64,000 bases of DNA from Blastocatellia bacterium (GTDB taxonomy: Bacteria > Acidobacteriota > Blastocatellia > UBA7656 > JADIYM01), in the NCBI GenBank assembly GCA_016705245.1, contig JADIYM010000002.1:124001-188000 (forward strand), read 5' to 3'. Each line of letters begins with the position of its first letter. Positions within the stretch are counted from its first letter, which is position 1. Positions 54,378-63,496 of the stretch are shown here, in pieces. The notes beneath the pieces are model-generated. The model saw only the letters and a list, made by a program, of their open reading frames with translations, was not told where the DNA came from and searched no databases. Made by a program: the position numbers and the translations under genes.

Positions 54378-55472
54378 ATGAAGATCAAAACCCTATCCGG
54401 CGCGCTTTTCCTGATGATGACTGCAGTATCGCCCGGACTCTCACAGGATTCCCGACCAACCGACGCGGCGCCCGCCCCGGCGCCCGCCCCGGCTATCGCG
54501 GGTTCATCGGTTGCTGCGCCGGCTCCGGTCGCGGAGCCGTCCCCCGTGGCCGTCGTTGCAGCAGTCGAGACGCAGGAGCTGCCGCAGGCACCGGCGCCTG
54601 GCGACGCTCCGGATCCTGTTGTCGCTCCTGACGGACCTCCCCGAGCTGGCGCCACGCCGCCGCCCGGTGCGCCGAGAAGCCCGCGCGCCGGGCGACCCGG
54701 CCCTCCGGGACGCCCCGGTCAGGCAGTCCCGCCTGATGGCCCGCTTCAGCCTGGTCCCGCAATGGCGCCCCCGGCCGACCGACAAGTATTCGTCGAGGAC
54801 TCTGGAATGAAGAACCAGATCTTCGAAGTCCGTCACCGGGATCCGGTGCGACTCGAAGAGGTACTTCAGGCCCTAGGTAGCGGTCGCCGCGGCGCCGTGA
54901 TCGATGCAAGCCGCGATTTCAAAACGCTCACGGTGCGCGACTTCCCTGAGAATCTCGCAACGATCGAGGCTGCGATCAAGCGCCTCGATGTGCCTGCGCC
55001 CCCGGCCTCGGACATCGACATCAGGCTGTTCGTCGTGCTCGCTTCACAGACTCCCGACGGAGCGGATGCGGACCTTCCGCCGGAGATTCGAGGAGCGGCG
55101 CAACAGCTGAGAACGGCATTCGGGTACAAGGGCTTCCGACTGCTGACGCCGATTATGCAACGAAGCCGCGAGGGACACGCGCCTACGCGAGGATCGGGCG
55201 AGATATCCGGGGCAACGCTCGGCAGTCTGGCCGAGCCGAACTCGGGGCTTCGGTACGGCTACGAAATCCGATCGATTGCGCGAACATCCGAGCCCGGAGG
55301 CGCGATCAAGATCGACCTCACGGGGTTCGAGTTCGAGATGTCGGGCCGCCTCGGCAACGCCCGCATCGCGAGCAGTCTGTCGATCAATCCGGGCGAGCAG
55401 GTCATCGTCGGATCGGCGAGCCTGAACCGTACGGCACTTATTCTCATCCTGTCCGCGACGGTGGTTAAGTAA
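54378..55472 (+). CDS. Exported protein with proline-rich linker and secretin N-like domain
   Basis: The product is 364 aa. A signal peptide (MKIKTLSGALFLMMTAVSPG) is followed by an Ala/Pro/Gly-rich linker to about residue 135. Residues about 150-205 resemble a secretin N1 domain (PVRLEEVLQALG, FKTLTVRDFPENLATIEAAI, KRLDVPAPP). The C-terminal about 150 residues are beta-rich but lack the secretin barrel signature. It may be a pilotin-like or accessory secretion component. AAGGAG lies upstream. It follows the sigma/anti-sigma pair and could be in their regulon. Confidence 0.7.
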   Translation: MKIKTLSGALFLMMTAVSPGLSQDSRPTDAAPAPAPAPAIAGSSVAAPAPVAEPSPVAVVAAVETQELPQAPAPGDAPDPVVAPDGPPRAGATPPPGAPRSPRAGRPGPPGRPGQAVPPDGPLQPGPAMAPPADRQVFVEDSGMKNQIFEVRHRDPVRLEEVLQALGSGRRGAVIDASRDFKTLTVRDFPENLATIEAAIKRLDVPAPPASDIDIRLFVVLASQTPDGADADLPPEIRGAAQQLRTAFGYKGFRLLTPIMQRSREGHAPTRGSGEISGATLGSLAEPNSGLRYGYEIRSIARTSEPGGAIKIDLTGFEFEMSGRLGNARIASSLSINPGEQVIVGSASLNRTALILILSATVVK

Positions 55473-55490
55473 CCGGTCCGAGACCTACCT

Positions 55491-55572
55491 GTGGAGCTCT
55501 GTGACTCCGTGTTCTCCATATGTGCAGCCGATCGGCTTCGCATACGGAGAGAACAGAGTCACAAAGCTTCAC
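55491..55572. terminator. Long imperfect hairpin between convergent genes
   Basis: 55491-55522 pairs with 55541-55572 at about 25 of 32 positions (arms contain TGTGACTCCGTGTTCTCC and GAGAACAGAGTCACA), with a small AGCCGATCGGCT stem in the loop. It lies between the secretin-like gene (+) and the DAACS transporter (-). Same word family as 15252-15344 and 36414-36470. Confidence 0.65.
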
Positions 55573-55593
55573 GGAGAGATTCCTCAGCGACCG

Positions 55594-56922
55594 TCAGGTC
55601 TTGAGCACGACTCCCTCGGCACGCGCAACGTATGCAGCCGCGGTGATGTCACCGGTAACGTTGAGGACCGTCCGGCTCATGTCGAGGATGCGATCGACGC
55701 CGAGGATGATGGCGATACCCTCGGCAGGAACGTTGACCGATTGCAGAACGAGCACTACGAGTGGCAACGAACCTCCCGGCACACCCGCCGTGCCGATCCC
55801 GGCCAGGATCGACATCAGCAGAACCGTGATCTGCTGGCCGAACGTGAGGTCGACGTTGAAGACCTGCGCGAGGAAGAGCACCGTGATGCCCTCGTAGAGC
55901 GCCGTGCCGTTCTGGTTGGCCGTCGATCCGAGCGTGAGGACGAAACCGGTGATCTCGCGGGGCACTCCGAGCTTCTCTTCCGTCACCCGCATCGCGGTCG
56001 GCAAGGTGGCATTCGACGAGCTCGTCGAGAAGGCCGTGATCATGACCTCACGAATCTTCGAGAAGAACGTGATCGGGTTCATCTTCGCCAGGAAGTACAC
56101 CAGCACGGAATAGGTACCGAACTGGTGGATGGCCAGGGCGACGAGAACGACCGCGACATAGGCCGCAAGTGACTTGAAAACCGAGAACCCCAGCCTCGCC
56201 GTTGTCGCGAAAATCAGGCACGCCACCGCATAGGGCGCGAGCGACATCGCGAAGTCGATGATCTTCATCACCGCCGCGTAGATGCCCTTGAGCACGCCGA
56301 TGATCGGGGCCACGGTGTCCGGATCGCTCATTGCCAGGCCGAGGCCGAAGATGAACGCGAAGAACATAACCGCAATGAACCCACTGCCGGCATAGGCGGG
56401 ATGTGGGTTGATCGAATTCGCCATGTCGCCGATCGGGTTGTTCGGGATGATCTGCAGTATCTTGTCGACCGTCTTTGTCTTTTTGGCTGTCTCCGCGTTT
56501 GCAATGATCTTGTCCTTGTCCGTCGAGGCAATGAGTTCCTGTTTGCTCTCTTCGGAAAGGAAGTGTCCGGGCTGGACGATGTTGACGATTGCCAGACCGA
56601 TGACGACAGAGATCGTGGTGACAATAAGGGTGTACCCGAAGGTCCGTGCGCCGATGCGGCCAAGCTTGCGGATGTCCCCGAGCTCCGCGACACCGAGCGT
56701 CAGCGCCGAGAAGAGAAGCGGGATGACCACCATGAAGATGATTCGAAGGAACACCTGTCCGACGAAATAGACCGGGCCATCAATGAAGTCGATGAGCCAC
56801 TGCTCACCGCCAAAAAGGTTATTGGCCGTGACGCCGAGAATGGCGCCGACCAGAAGGCCGATCAGGATCTTCGTGTGGATGGCGAGCTTGCGGGATGGCT
56901 GGACGTCGTCGGCGTCAGTCAT
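55594..56922 (-). CDS. Dicarboxylate/amino acid:cation symporter (DAACS/SLC1 family)
   Basis: The product is 442 aa with about eight membrane helices and two hairpins. HP1 has TSSSNATLPTAMRV, and the TM7 motif reads STANQNGTALYEG, where GltPh-type proteins have NMDGTALY: the sodium-coordinating Asp is Asn. A hydrophilic insertion (about residues 130-190) precedes TM4. Members import glutamate, aspartate or C4-dicarboxylates with Na+ or H+. The Asp-to-Asn change suggests altered ion coupling. Its ATG is one base after the crotonase stop, in one operon. Confidence 0.9.
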   Translation of the reverse strand: MTDADDVQPSRKLAIHTKILIGLLVGAILGVTANNLFGGEQWLIDFIDGPVYFVGQVFLRIIFMVVIPLLFSALTLGVAELGDIRKLGRIGARTFGYTLIVTTISVVIGLAIVNIVQPGHFLSEESKQELIASTDKDKIIANAETAKKTKTVDKILQIIPNNPIGDMANSINPHPAYAGSGFIAVMFFAFIFGLGLAMSDPDTVAPIIGVLKGIYAAVMKIIDFAMSLAPYAVACLIFATTARLGFSVFKSLAAYVAVVLVALAIHQFGTYSVLVYFLAKMNPITFFSKIREVMITAFSTSSSNATLPTAMRVTEEKLGVPREITGFVLTLGSTANQNGTALYEGITVLFLAQVFNVDLTFGQQITVLLMSILAGIGTAGVPGGSLPLVVLVLQSVNVPAEGIAIILGVDRILDMSRTVLNVTGDITAAAYVARAEGVVLKT

Positions 56923-56923
56923 T

Positions 56924-57694
56924 TCAGTCCTTCTTCAGGAAGCGCGCGATACCGCGCTTGCAGTCGTCCGTCTGTCGCGCGACGGCGTTGAGGTCGGCGC
57001 CGGCCGAGATCGCGGCGTCGAAGGACATTCCGTCGATCTGGTACAGCAGGTATTTCGACAATGCGATCGCCGATGCACTGGCCTTGGCGAGTCCGGCCAC
57101 ATACTCGGCGACGCCGTCCTCGAATACATCGTCATCGACGACGAGGTTCACGAGCCCGACTGCCTCGGCGCGATCCGCCGAAATGGACTCGCCTCGCGCG
57201 ATCAGCTCGAAGGCCACCTTCTCAGACACGCAGCGACGGAGCATCGCCGTGACCATCGCCGGCACGAATCCGATCTTCACCTCGGGATACCCGAACTGTG
57301 CGGATCTCGCCGCCACGACGAGATCGCAAGCCGTGGCGAGCCCGCAGCCTCCGGCAAGCGCACGACCGCGGACGGCGGCGACGATGGGCTTCGGCAGCCG
57401 ACGCATCGTCTGGAAGAGCTCCATCATCGAGCGCGCGTCGTCGCGATTTTCGAGCACGGAGTTCTCGGCGATCTTCTGGAGGGCCGAGAGGTCGGCGCCG
57501 GCGCAGAAGTCCGGTCCGGCAGATCGCAGCACCACGACGCGCACGAGGAGGTCGCTGGCCACCCTCGAGAGCGCGTCTTTCAGATCGCAAATCGTCGCGT
57601 CGTCGAGGGCATTGCGCTTCTCGGGACGATTGAGCGTGATCGTCGCGATGCCTTCGGCCGTATCGTAGAGGATTCGCGTGAATGACTGGGTCAT
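56924..57694 (-). CDS. Enoyl-CoA hydratase/isomerase family protein
   Basis: The product is 256 aa. The oxyanion-hole segment FCAGADLSAL is conserved, and YPEVKIGF provides the second catalytic Glu. The first Glu of crotonase is replaced: the motif reads AGGCGLATACD. Activity may therefore be isomerase-like or specialised, as in branched or terpenoid acyl-CoA pathways. Neighbouring AtuA-like genes make a role in isoprenoid or branched-chain acid breakdown plausible. This is distinct from the complete hydratase at 9063-9902. Confidence 0.87.
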   Translation of the reverse strand: MTQSFTRILYDTAEGIATITLNRPEKRNALDDATICDLKDALSRVASDLLVRVVVLRSAGPDFCAGADLSALQKIAENSVLENRDDARSMMELFQTMRRLPKPIVAAVRGRALAGGCGLATACDLVVAARSAQFGYPEVKIGFVPAMVTAMLRRCVSEKVAFELIARGESISADRAEAVGLVNLVVDDDVFEDGVAEYVAGLAKASASAIALSKYLLYQIDGMSFDAAISAGADLNAVARQTDDCKRGIARFLKKD

Positions 57695-57755
57695 TGTGGG
57701 TGTTCCGAACCGAGGAGGGCCCGAATGGATGGTCGCTGTCGTCGAGACCGTTGCC

Positions 57756-58007
57756 TCAGTACTTCACGTTGCCGGTGCCACGCGTTGCCGGATCGACAGC
57801 CATTCGAATGCTGTCGAGTTGAACCGAGACGGACACCCAGCGCTCTCCACAAAGCGGACACACGAGTTTCGAGGATGCGTTGATCGAAGGAACGCCGTGT
57901 CTGGGCTCGAAATGCTCCGCGTCAAAAACCACGCGGTCGACCGGGCCTGAATAGTCGTAGATGATCCGGTTGCAGTAGGTACAGACGACGGGTCGCGTGT
58001 CGGCCAT
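57756..58007 (-). CDS. Small zinc-ribbon protein
   Basis: The product is 83 aa. Two Cys pairs (CTYCNR near residue 9 and CPLCGE near residue 51) are spaced as in a zinc ribbon. Nothing else is recognisable. It lies between the AtuA C-domain gene and the crotonase gene in the same direction and may be co-transcribed. Confidence 0.6.
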   Translation of the reverse strand: MADTRPVVCTYCNRIIYDYSGPVDRVVFDAEHFEPRHGVPSINASSKLVCPLCGERWVSVSVQLDSIRMAVDPATRGTGNVKY

Positions 58008-58034
58008 TGGCGGCCTCCGTTGAAGTGCGTTGAG

Positions 58035-58379
58035 CTAGTCCGAAATCAGGCGAGCGAGGTCATCGTCGATCTCGATCTCCATGCGAAGCAGGGCGGAACT
58101 GTAGGTCTTGCCCTGCGCGTCCGTCTTGAGCGACAGCGTGCCGCCACCGCCGAGCGCCTCGTGAAGCAGGAAGTTCAGGGCCTCTAGGTTCGGGAGCTCG
58201 AAGCGCTCCACGCCGCCATGCACGAGACCCTTGAAATGGGCCTTCACGGAGTCGACGGTCACGTGCTCGACGAGAACGGGATAGAACTCGGGGCGGCGCG
58301 CAATGAGACCGACGTTTGCCGTGTCGCCCTTGTCGCCGGAGCGCGCGTGCGCGATGTCGAGGAGTCGTACTTTCTTCAT
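58035..58379 (-). CDS. AtuA-like ferredoxin-fold domain protein
   Basis: The product is 114 aa. It opens with VRLLDIAHARSGDKGDTANV, the conserved start of the small domain found fused to, or encoded beside, DUF1446/AtuA proteins; LHEALGGGGTLSLKTDAQGK is its C-terminal signature. It is 6 bases downstream of the atuA-like gene and probably forms a complex with it. Confidence 0.85.
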   Translation of the reverse strand: MKKVRLLDIAHARSGDKGDTANVGLIARRPEFYPVLVEHVTVDSVKAHFKGLVHGGVERFELPNLEALNFLLHEALGGGGTLSLKTDAQGKTYSSALLRMEIEIDDDLARLISD

Positions 58380-58385
58380 ACTGGC

Positions 58386-59749
58386 CTAAGCCTCCGCGAT
58401 TTCGACGACCGGTTCCACAACGCTCTTCGGAATGAGCGCCGGCCAGTACGCGACAATCTCCTGAACACGCGGCCGGCCGCCGGCAAATCCGGTGACATTT
58501 GGCGGTCCGGTCAGAACGAGCGGAGCGAGTTCCTTCGTGAACCTCTCGACGTCGGCTTTGCTTTCGGATCGAACGCCGATGCGGAACTCGACCTCGGCAA
58601 GGTCGCCTGGCGGAGTACCGGCAAGTGGTCCGTGGCAGGCGTTCGCCCCGACGAACTCGGTCAGGACTTCATCGAAGTGCAGCCCGAGGCGGTCGAGCCG
58701 TTCCCGCAGAATCCGATCCGCGGCCTCAGCCTTCCGAAACGCGTCCGGCCAGGCATAGACCAGCGTTCCGACAGCCTTGTAGCCGGCGGAGTAACTGATC
58801 GAGACCTTGTAGAACTCAGTTTCCGGATTGCCGCGAATGCCGGACATTCGAACCCGGTCGGGACCGTCGTCGGCGAGCTGAATCGAAGTGAAATCGGCTA
58901 CGCAATCGGGAGTGATGTACGCCTGCGGGTCACCCATTTCGTAGACGAGCTGTTCCTTGATGACGGCGGGAGTGATGCGCCCTCCGGTACCCGGATGTTT
59001 GGTGATCACGAACGAACCGTCACTCGAAGCTTCGACGATGGGATACCCGACGTTGGCGAGGTCAGGAATCGTCTCCCAGTCCACCATGCAGTTGCCGCCG
59101 GAGGCCTGTGCGCCGCATTCGATCGTGTGCCCGGCGATGGTGCCGGCCGCGACGCGGTCCCAATCGTCGCGCGCCCATCCGAACTCGTGAAGCATCGGCG
59201 CAAGCGTCAGGCCCGTGTCCGTGCACCGCCCCGTCACTACGATGCGCGCTCCACGCGACAGCGCTTCGACGATAGGCCACGCGCCGAAGTAGACGTTCGC
59301 GCTCTGAACACGGTCGAGAACCGTTGTCAGGGATTCTCCCGTGTCCATGTTGCGGAGTTCGATACCGTCCGCCACAAACTGCTCGAGGCGCTCCATGATG
59401 TCGTCACCGTGCACGATGCCGACCGAGACTTTTCCAGCGAGCCCGAGATTGCGCGCGACGCCAAGAACCGCCTCGCTGCAACCGCGCGGGTTCACACCGC
59501 CGGCATTCGCGATGACCTTGATGTCACGCTCGACGCAGGCTGGGAGGATTCGCTCGACGAGCGGAACGAAGTCCGTCGCGTAACCGAGCAGGGGATTGCG
59601 AGCCCGCTGCTTCTGATGATCGACATCGTGACCTCGGCCAGATAATCGAGCATGAGGTAGTCGATGGGGCCGCCCTCGACCTGACGAACCGGTGCCTCGA
59701 GCATGTCGCCCCAGAAGCCCTGTCCACTCGCGATTCGAATCGTTTTCAT
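58386..59749 (-). CDS. AtuA/DUF1446 acyclic terpene utilisation-like protein (frameshifted)
   Basis: The gene starts at 59749 with MKTIRIASGQGFWGDMLEAP and runs to LDYLAEVTMSII. One base is missing between 59615 and 59614: inserting a C restores QKQRARNPLLGYATDFVPLV and joins the conserved remainder (GGVNPRGCSEAVLGVARNLG onward). The repaired product is about 454 aa, the usual size. AtuA is needed for growth on acyclic terpenes such as citronellate in Pseudomonas; broader homologues act on acyl-CoA intermediates, but the reaction is not established. It overlaps the PH-like gene by ATGA. Confidence 0.85.
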
Positions 59750-60402
59750 AAGCCTTGTTTGGAGGCGGAATCTATTACATCTCTTCGCGGCCACGCAACG
59801 ATTCGGTGCTCGAGCATGGCCGCTTCCGACTCGAGTCCGCAGGAACTCAGTGCGTCTCGCACACTGGCAACGAACTCGGCATCGACGGCTGCTCTCCCCG
59901 AGATGGCTTGTTCGAGCCGATCTCGCACGCGGCTGTTTCCATTGGCATAGGCGTGCGCAACGGCTCGCGCCGGGACCCGTGCGAGCACATCCGCGAGCAC
60001 GTCATCGTAGCGAGCCACGAAATCGCCGACGCGTATCGGCGGGGTGACGCCCGAGACGAGCTTGAACGCGCGGCCGACGGCGGGACTGTCCGCAATTTCG
60101 ATATCCGTTACGTCGGCCCATCGAAGCAGGCCTCGGCCGAGGAGTGGCGTGCTGCGCTCGATGCCGTCGTCGCTGATCACGATCGTTTCACCGAGCCTCA
60201 GGAGAAGCCAGATCAGGAACACGGAAACGAGGCCAATGATCAGGACGAGCAGTGTGTGCCGGAGGCCGGTCGTGGATCGAAGCGCCCAGCCGAAGAGCAC
60301 GACCGTCGGAGCGAGTACGACGCACGTGCCGAGCACCGCTCCGGGGCTCGGGCGATAGGTTGACGACGTCATCGCCTCGCCGGGGGACCATCTCGGATCC
60401 AT
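59746..60402 (-). CDS. Membrane protein with PH-like domain
   Basis: The product is 218 aa. Two TM helices (VLGTCVVLAPTVVLFGWAL and HTLLVLIIGLVSVFLIWLLL) precede a beta-rich segment (IVISDDGIERSTPLLGRGLL, RWADVTDIEI) like bacterial PH-type domains. The C-terminal part is helical. The ATG at 60402 has GAGG 8 bases upstream; a GTG at 60411 is also possible. Its stop overlaps the atuA-like start, although its function appears unrelated. Confidence 0.65.
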   Translation of the reverse strand: MDPRWSPGEAMTSSTYRPSPGAVLGTCVVLAPTVVLFGWALRSTTGLRHTLLVLIIGLVSVFLIWLLLRLGETIVISDDGIERSTPLLGRGLLRWADVTDIEIADSPAVGRAFKLVSGVTPPIRVGDFVARYDDVLADVLARVPARAVAHAYANGNSRVRDRLEQAISGRAAVDAEFVASVRDALSSCGLESEAAMLEHRIVAWPRRDVIDSASKQGL

Positions 60403-60412
60403 CAACGGCACC

Positions 60413-61547
60413 TCACGTAGCCTCGAACTGGAGTATCGATTGCACGACGTAGGACTGTTCGATATCCGAGAGCGAATTGTAAAAGGGAAGCCGCAGAAGG
60501 CGATCGCTGATGTCTTCGGTCACCGGACAGTCCCCAGCTCGTCCCCCAAATCGCTCACCCATCGGCGACGTGTGCAACGGCACGTAGTGAAAGACGCTGT
60601 ACACGCCGCGCCGCTTGAGGTGTTCGATCAGATTTGCACGAAACGTCTGCGAGGGCAGTAGCAGGTAGTACATGTGGAATGACTGCTCGCACGACGCCGG
60701 GACGTGAGGTTGAATCGCACCGACCGAAGCGGCCCAGTCACCGAGTGCACGATCGTAAGTCTCCCAGATTCGCTGGCGGGTTGACTGGATCATCTCGACG
60801 CGCTCGATTTGCGCCAGGAGAAACGCCGCGAAGCATGTCCGACGGCAGGAAGCTCGATCCCAGATCGACCCACGTGTATTTGTCGACCTGTCCGCGGAAG
60901 AACCGCGCTCGATTCGTGCCCTTCTCGCGATGGATCTCTGCGCGCTCGACAAGCTGCGCGTCGTTGATGACTATGGCACCACCCTCGCCGCACGTGAGAT
61001 TTTTTGTCTCGTGAAAGCTCAGCGTCGAGAGCTGCCCATACGAACCGAGAAGCCGTTCCTGATAGCGAGCGAGCATTCCGTGAGCGTTGTCTTCAACGAC
61101 GGCGAATCCGTGGCGCGCGGAGAGCTCCATGATTCGATCCATCGAGCATCCGACGCCGGCGTAGTGCACCGGCACGACGACACGCGTCTTCGGAGTGATC
61201 AAGCCCTCGAGCGCCGATTCATCCAGGTTCAGGGTGTCGGGACGAATGTCGCAGAAGACGATCTTCGCTCCCCTGAGGGCGAACGCGTTGGCCGTGGACA
61301 CAAACGTGAACGAAGGAACGATAACCTCGTCTCCGGGCTGAACATCGAGGAGCAGCGCGCTCAGCTCGAGCGCGTCGGAGCAGGACGTGGTCAGGAAAAC
61401 TCGCGGGGCGCCGAGGAGACTCTCGAGCAGTTCCTGGCATCGGCGCGTGAAAGGCCCGTCACCGGAGATGTGGCCACCCGCCACCGACTCGAGAAGGTAG
61501 TCGATCTCCCGGCCCGTCAAGCTTGCCTTGTTGAACGGAATACGCAT
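60413..61547 (-). CDS. DegT/WecE-type sugar aminotransferase (frameshifted)
   Basis: The start at 61547 gives MRIPFNKASLTGREIDYLLE, the WecE (dTDP-4-amino-4,6-dideoxygalactose transaminase) N-terminus. PLP Lys182 is in SFHETKNLTCGEGG. After SSFLPSDML the frame breaks near 60831, and the protein resumes as AAFLLAQIERVEMIQSTRQR in another frame to the stop at 60413. One extra base in CTTCGCG would explain it. The repaired length is about 378 aa, normal. It aminates a nucleotide-activated keto-sugar for surface glycan. The C-terminal half is conserved to the end, so this is probably not decay. Confidence 0.87.
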
Positions 61548-61553
61548 CGCGGC

Positions 61554-62318
61554 CTATTTCTCCACCGTGCCCGCAATCGCGGTGTAATCGCCGAGCCGCA
61601 ATGACGGAACCGTGCGCATCACCGACTGACCGAGACGATATCCCGGCGCCGTCACGAAGTTCGGAAGTGAGATGTAGGAGAGCGCAAGTCGCGCCGGCCA
61701 GAAATGAAGCGGACGAATGTCAGTCACCGAGACGCCCGCAGCGCGCATGACGTCCGCGAACTCGGCGATGCCAAGGTCGAGGACGCGGTGCAGAAACCCG
61801 GTGTGGATCGGTTCGAGAAGCAGGATCCGAGCCCCGGATCTCGCGGCGCGGACGATGCCCGTCATCGCGATACCCAATTCGTCGGCGTTCTTGCACGCGA
61901 TCGCCACCGATCCCCACGAGACGACGATGTCGTACCGGTCGACGGCCGAGAGGTTGAACATGGATTCGACCTCGTAGGAGGGATTCGGTCCAGTCGACAG
62001 GCCCCGCGCAATCTCGATGGCGCGCTCCGAGAAGTCGACGCCGTCGACGCGCGCGCCCCGACCGGCGAGATATCTCGCGATCCGGCCCGTCCCACAACCG
62101 ATATCGAGCACCGTGCGCCCTTCGACATCCGGCAGCAGCGCATCGATGATACTGAGCTGCTCGCGGTGATAAAGGCGGTTGAGGTTGTTGTTCGGCCACA
62201 TTGACACCGCGTCGCCCTCGAGCTCAACGGCCTTCGAGTTCCAGTAATCGGGCGTGCTGTAGAGCTGCTTCCGGTTTCGCCGATTCCGGAACATGGCGAC
62301 GAGACCTCTGGCGTTCAC
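61554..62318 (-). CDS. SAM-dependent methyltransferase
   Basis: The product is 254 aa. The class I fold is marked by VLDIGCGTGRIARYLAGRG (motif I) and VDGVDFSERAIEIA (motif II). The acceptor is unknown; its place between two sugar aminotransferases suggests an aminosugar or glycan. The GTG start overlaps the upstream stop (GTGA), and its stop lies 6 bases before the WecE-like start. Confidence 0.87.
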   Translation of the reverse strand: MNARGLVAMFRNRRNRKQLYSTPDYWNSKAVELEGDAVSMWPNNNLNRLYHREQLSIIDALLPDVEGRTVLDIGCGTGRIARYLAGRGARVDGVDFSERAIEIARGLSTGPNPSYEVESMFNLSAVDRYDIVVSWGSVAIACKNADELGIAMTGIVRAARSGARILLLEPIHTGFLHRVLDLGIAEFADVMRAAGVSVTDIRPLHFWPARLALSYISLPNFVTAPGYRLGQSVMRTVPSLRLGDYTAIAGTVEK

Positions 62319-63496
62319 GATGATTCACCCGTGCTGTCGATCGATTGGACTGCCGCAATCACCTTCGAAACCTCACGGTCCGTCAACTTCTCGTAGTAGG
62401 GCAGGTCGAGCACTGAATCCGCCAGTCGCCGAGCGTGTTCGCACGCCAACGGGTCGGCAATGAACGTAAAGCTGAATGCACAGTCGACGCTGCGCTGGAT
62501 CAGCTGCCGATAATACCCGAGCTTGTCGCCGCGCACGCGAATCGGAAAGCGGATACAGGCCCATTCGTCGTTGGTGTCGGGAGGGGGGAGCAGACAGCAT
62601 CGGACGCCCGCAAGGCCGGCGCGCAACTCTCGATGGAGCCTGCGGCGCGTAGCGACGATCGAGTCAAGGCGGAGGATCTGCGGGATGGCAATTCGAGCCT
62701 GCCAGTTTGTCAGTTCGTGTCGATAGAACTCAGTTCGCTCGGGCCGGAGTCCGGGCTCGTCGGTCGTGACGAGTCCCCGTCGCTGGAGGAACAGCCAATG
62801 GAACAGTCGGTAAAGCACGCCGTTCTCGATCAGGACGAGAATCGCGGCTAGCGCGAGAGTCTTAACCTTCCAGATCGCTGAAGGCGCCACCGTCTCGTTC
62901 GCGAGGACGGCCGCGATCCGCTCGGCCAGTGCATCGTCATTGGTTGCGATGAAGCCGCCCTTCAGCGGCACCGTCACGAGTTTCGTCGAATCAAAGCTGA
63001 AAAACCCGACGTCCCCGATCGTTCCAGTGAGTCGGCCGTGGACTCGCGTTCCGAGCGATGCCGCCGCGTCCTCAACAACGAGGGCGCCGCGCTCTCTCGC
63101 AATTCGCATCGTGGCGCCGATGTCGCATGGGATTCCGAATTGATGGGTCGCGACGATGATGGAGTCACTGTCGACGAGTGCCTCAAGCGCCGCGACGTCC
63201 ATATTGAAGCCATCTGGTTCCGTCGCAACGTGCACAACGTGCCGGTCCGCGAGAAGTGCGGCCTCGTCGACGGCCTTGCACGTGTAGGAGGGAATCAGCA
63301 CACGGCGCCGATCGACGGCCTTGAGAATCGCGTAGAGTGCACCGCGACCCGATGCCGTCAGCAGGATGTGCCGGCATCCCGTCAGCTCGCGCAAAGAGTC
63401 GATGAGATCCGCCCTGCCTCGACTCCGTCCCTCGAACGAGAGCGCTGCCCGCACAAGGTCGGCCAGTCCATAGTTCACCTTCGTCCGCGGGATCAC
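62315..63496 (-). CDS. DegT/DnrJ/EryC1/StrS aminotransferase family protein
   Basis: The product is 393 aa from a GTG at 63496 with AAAGGA upstream. PLP Lys172 lies in FSFDSTKLVTVPLKGG, and VVEDAAASLGT holds the PLP-phosphate and ring contacts. It is divergent from WecE-type members; the middle (about 205-250) has a hydrophobic stretch LALAAILVLIENGVLYRLF, unusual for the family and perhaps membrane-associating. It probably makes an amino-sugar precursor. Overlaps with both neighbours show an operon. Confidence 0.82.
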   Translation of the reverse strand: MIPRTKVNYGLADLVRAALSFEGRSRGRADLIDSLRELTGCRHILLTASGRGALYAILKAVDRRRVLIPSYTCKAVDEAALLADRHVVHVATEPDGFNMDVAALEALVDSDSIIVATHQFGIPCDIGATMRIARERGALVVEDAAASLGTRVHGRLTGTIGDVGFFSFDSTKLVTVPLKGGFIATNDDALAERIAAVLANETVAPSAIWKVKTLALAAILVLIENGVLYRLFHWLFLQRRGLVTTDEPGLRPERTEFYRHELTNWQARIAIPQILRLDSIVATRRRLHRELRAGLAGVRCCLLPPPDTNDEWACIRFPIRVRGDKLGYYRQLIQRSVDCAFSFTFIADPLACEHARRLADSVLDLPYYEKLTDREVSKVIAAVQSIDSTGESS

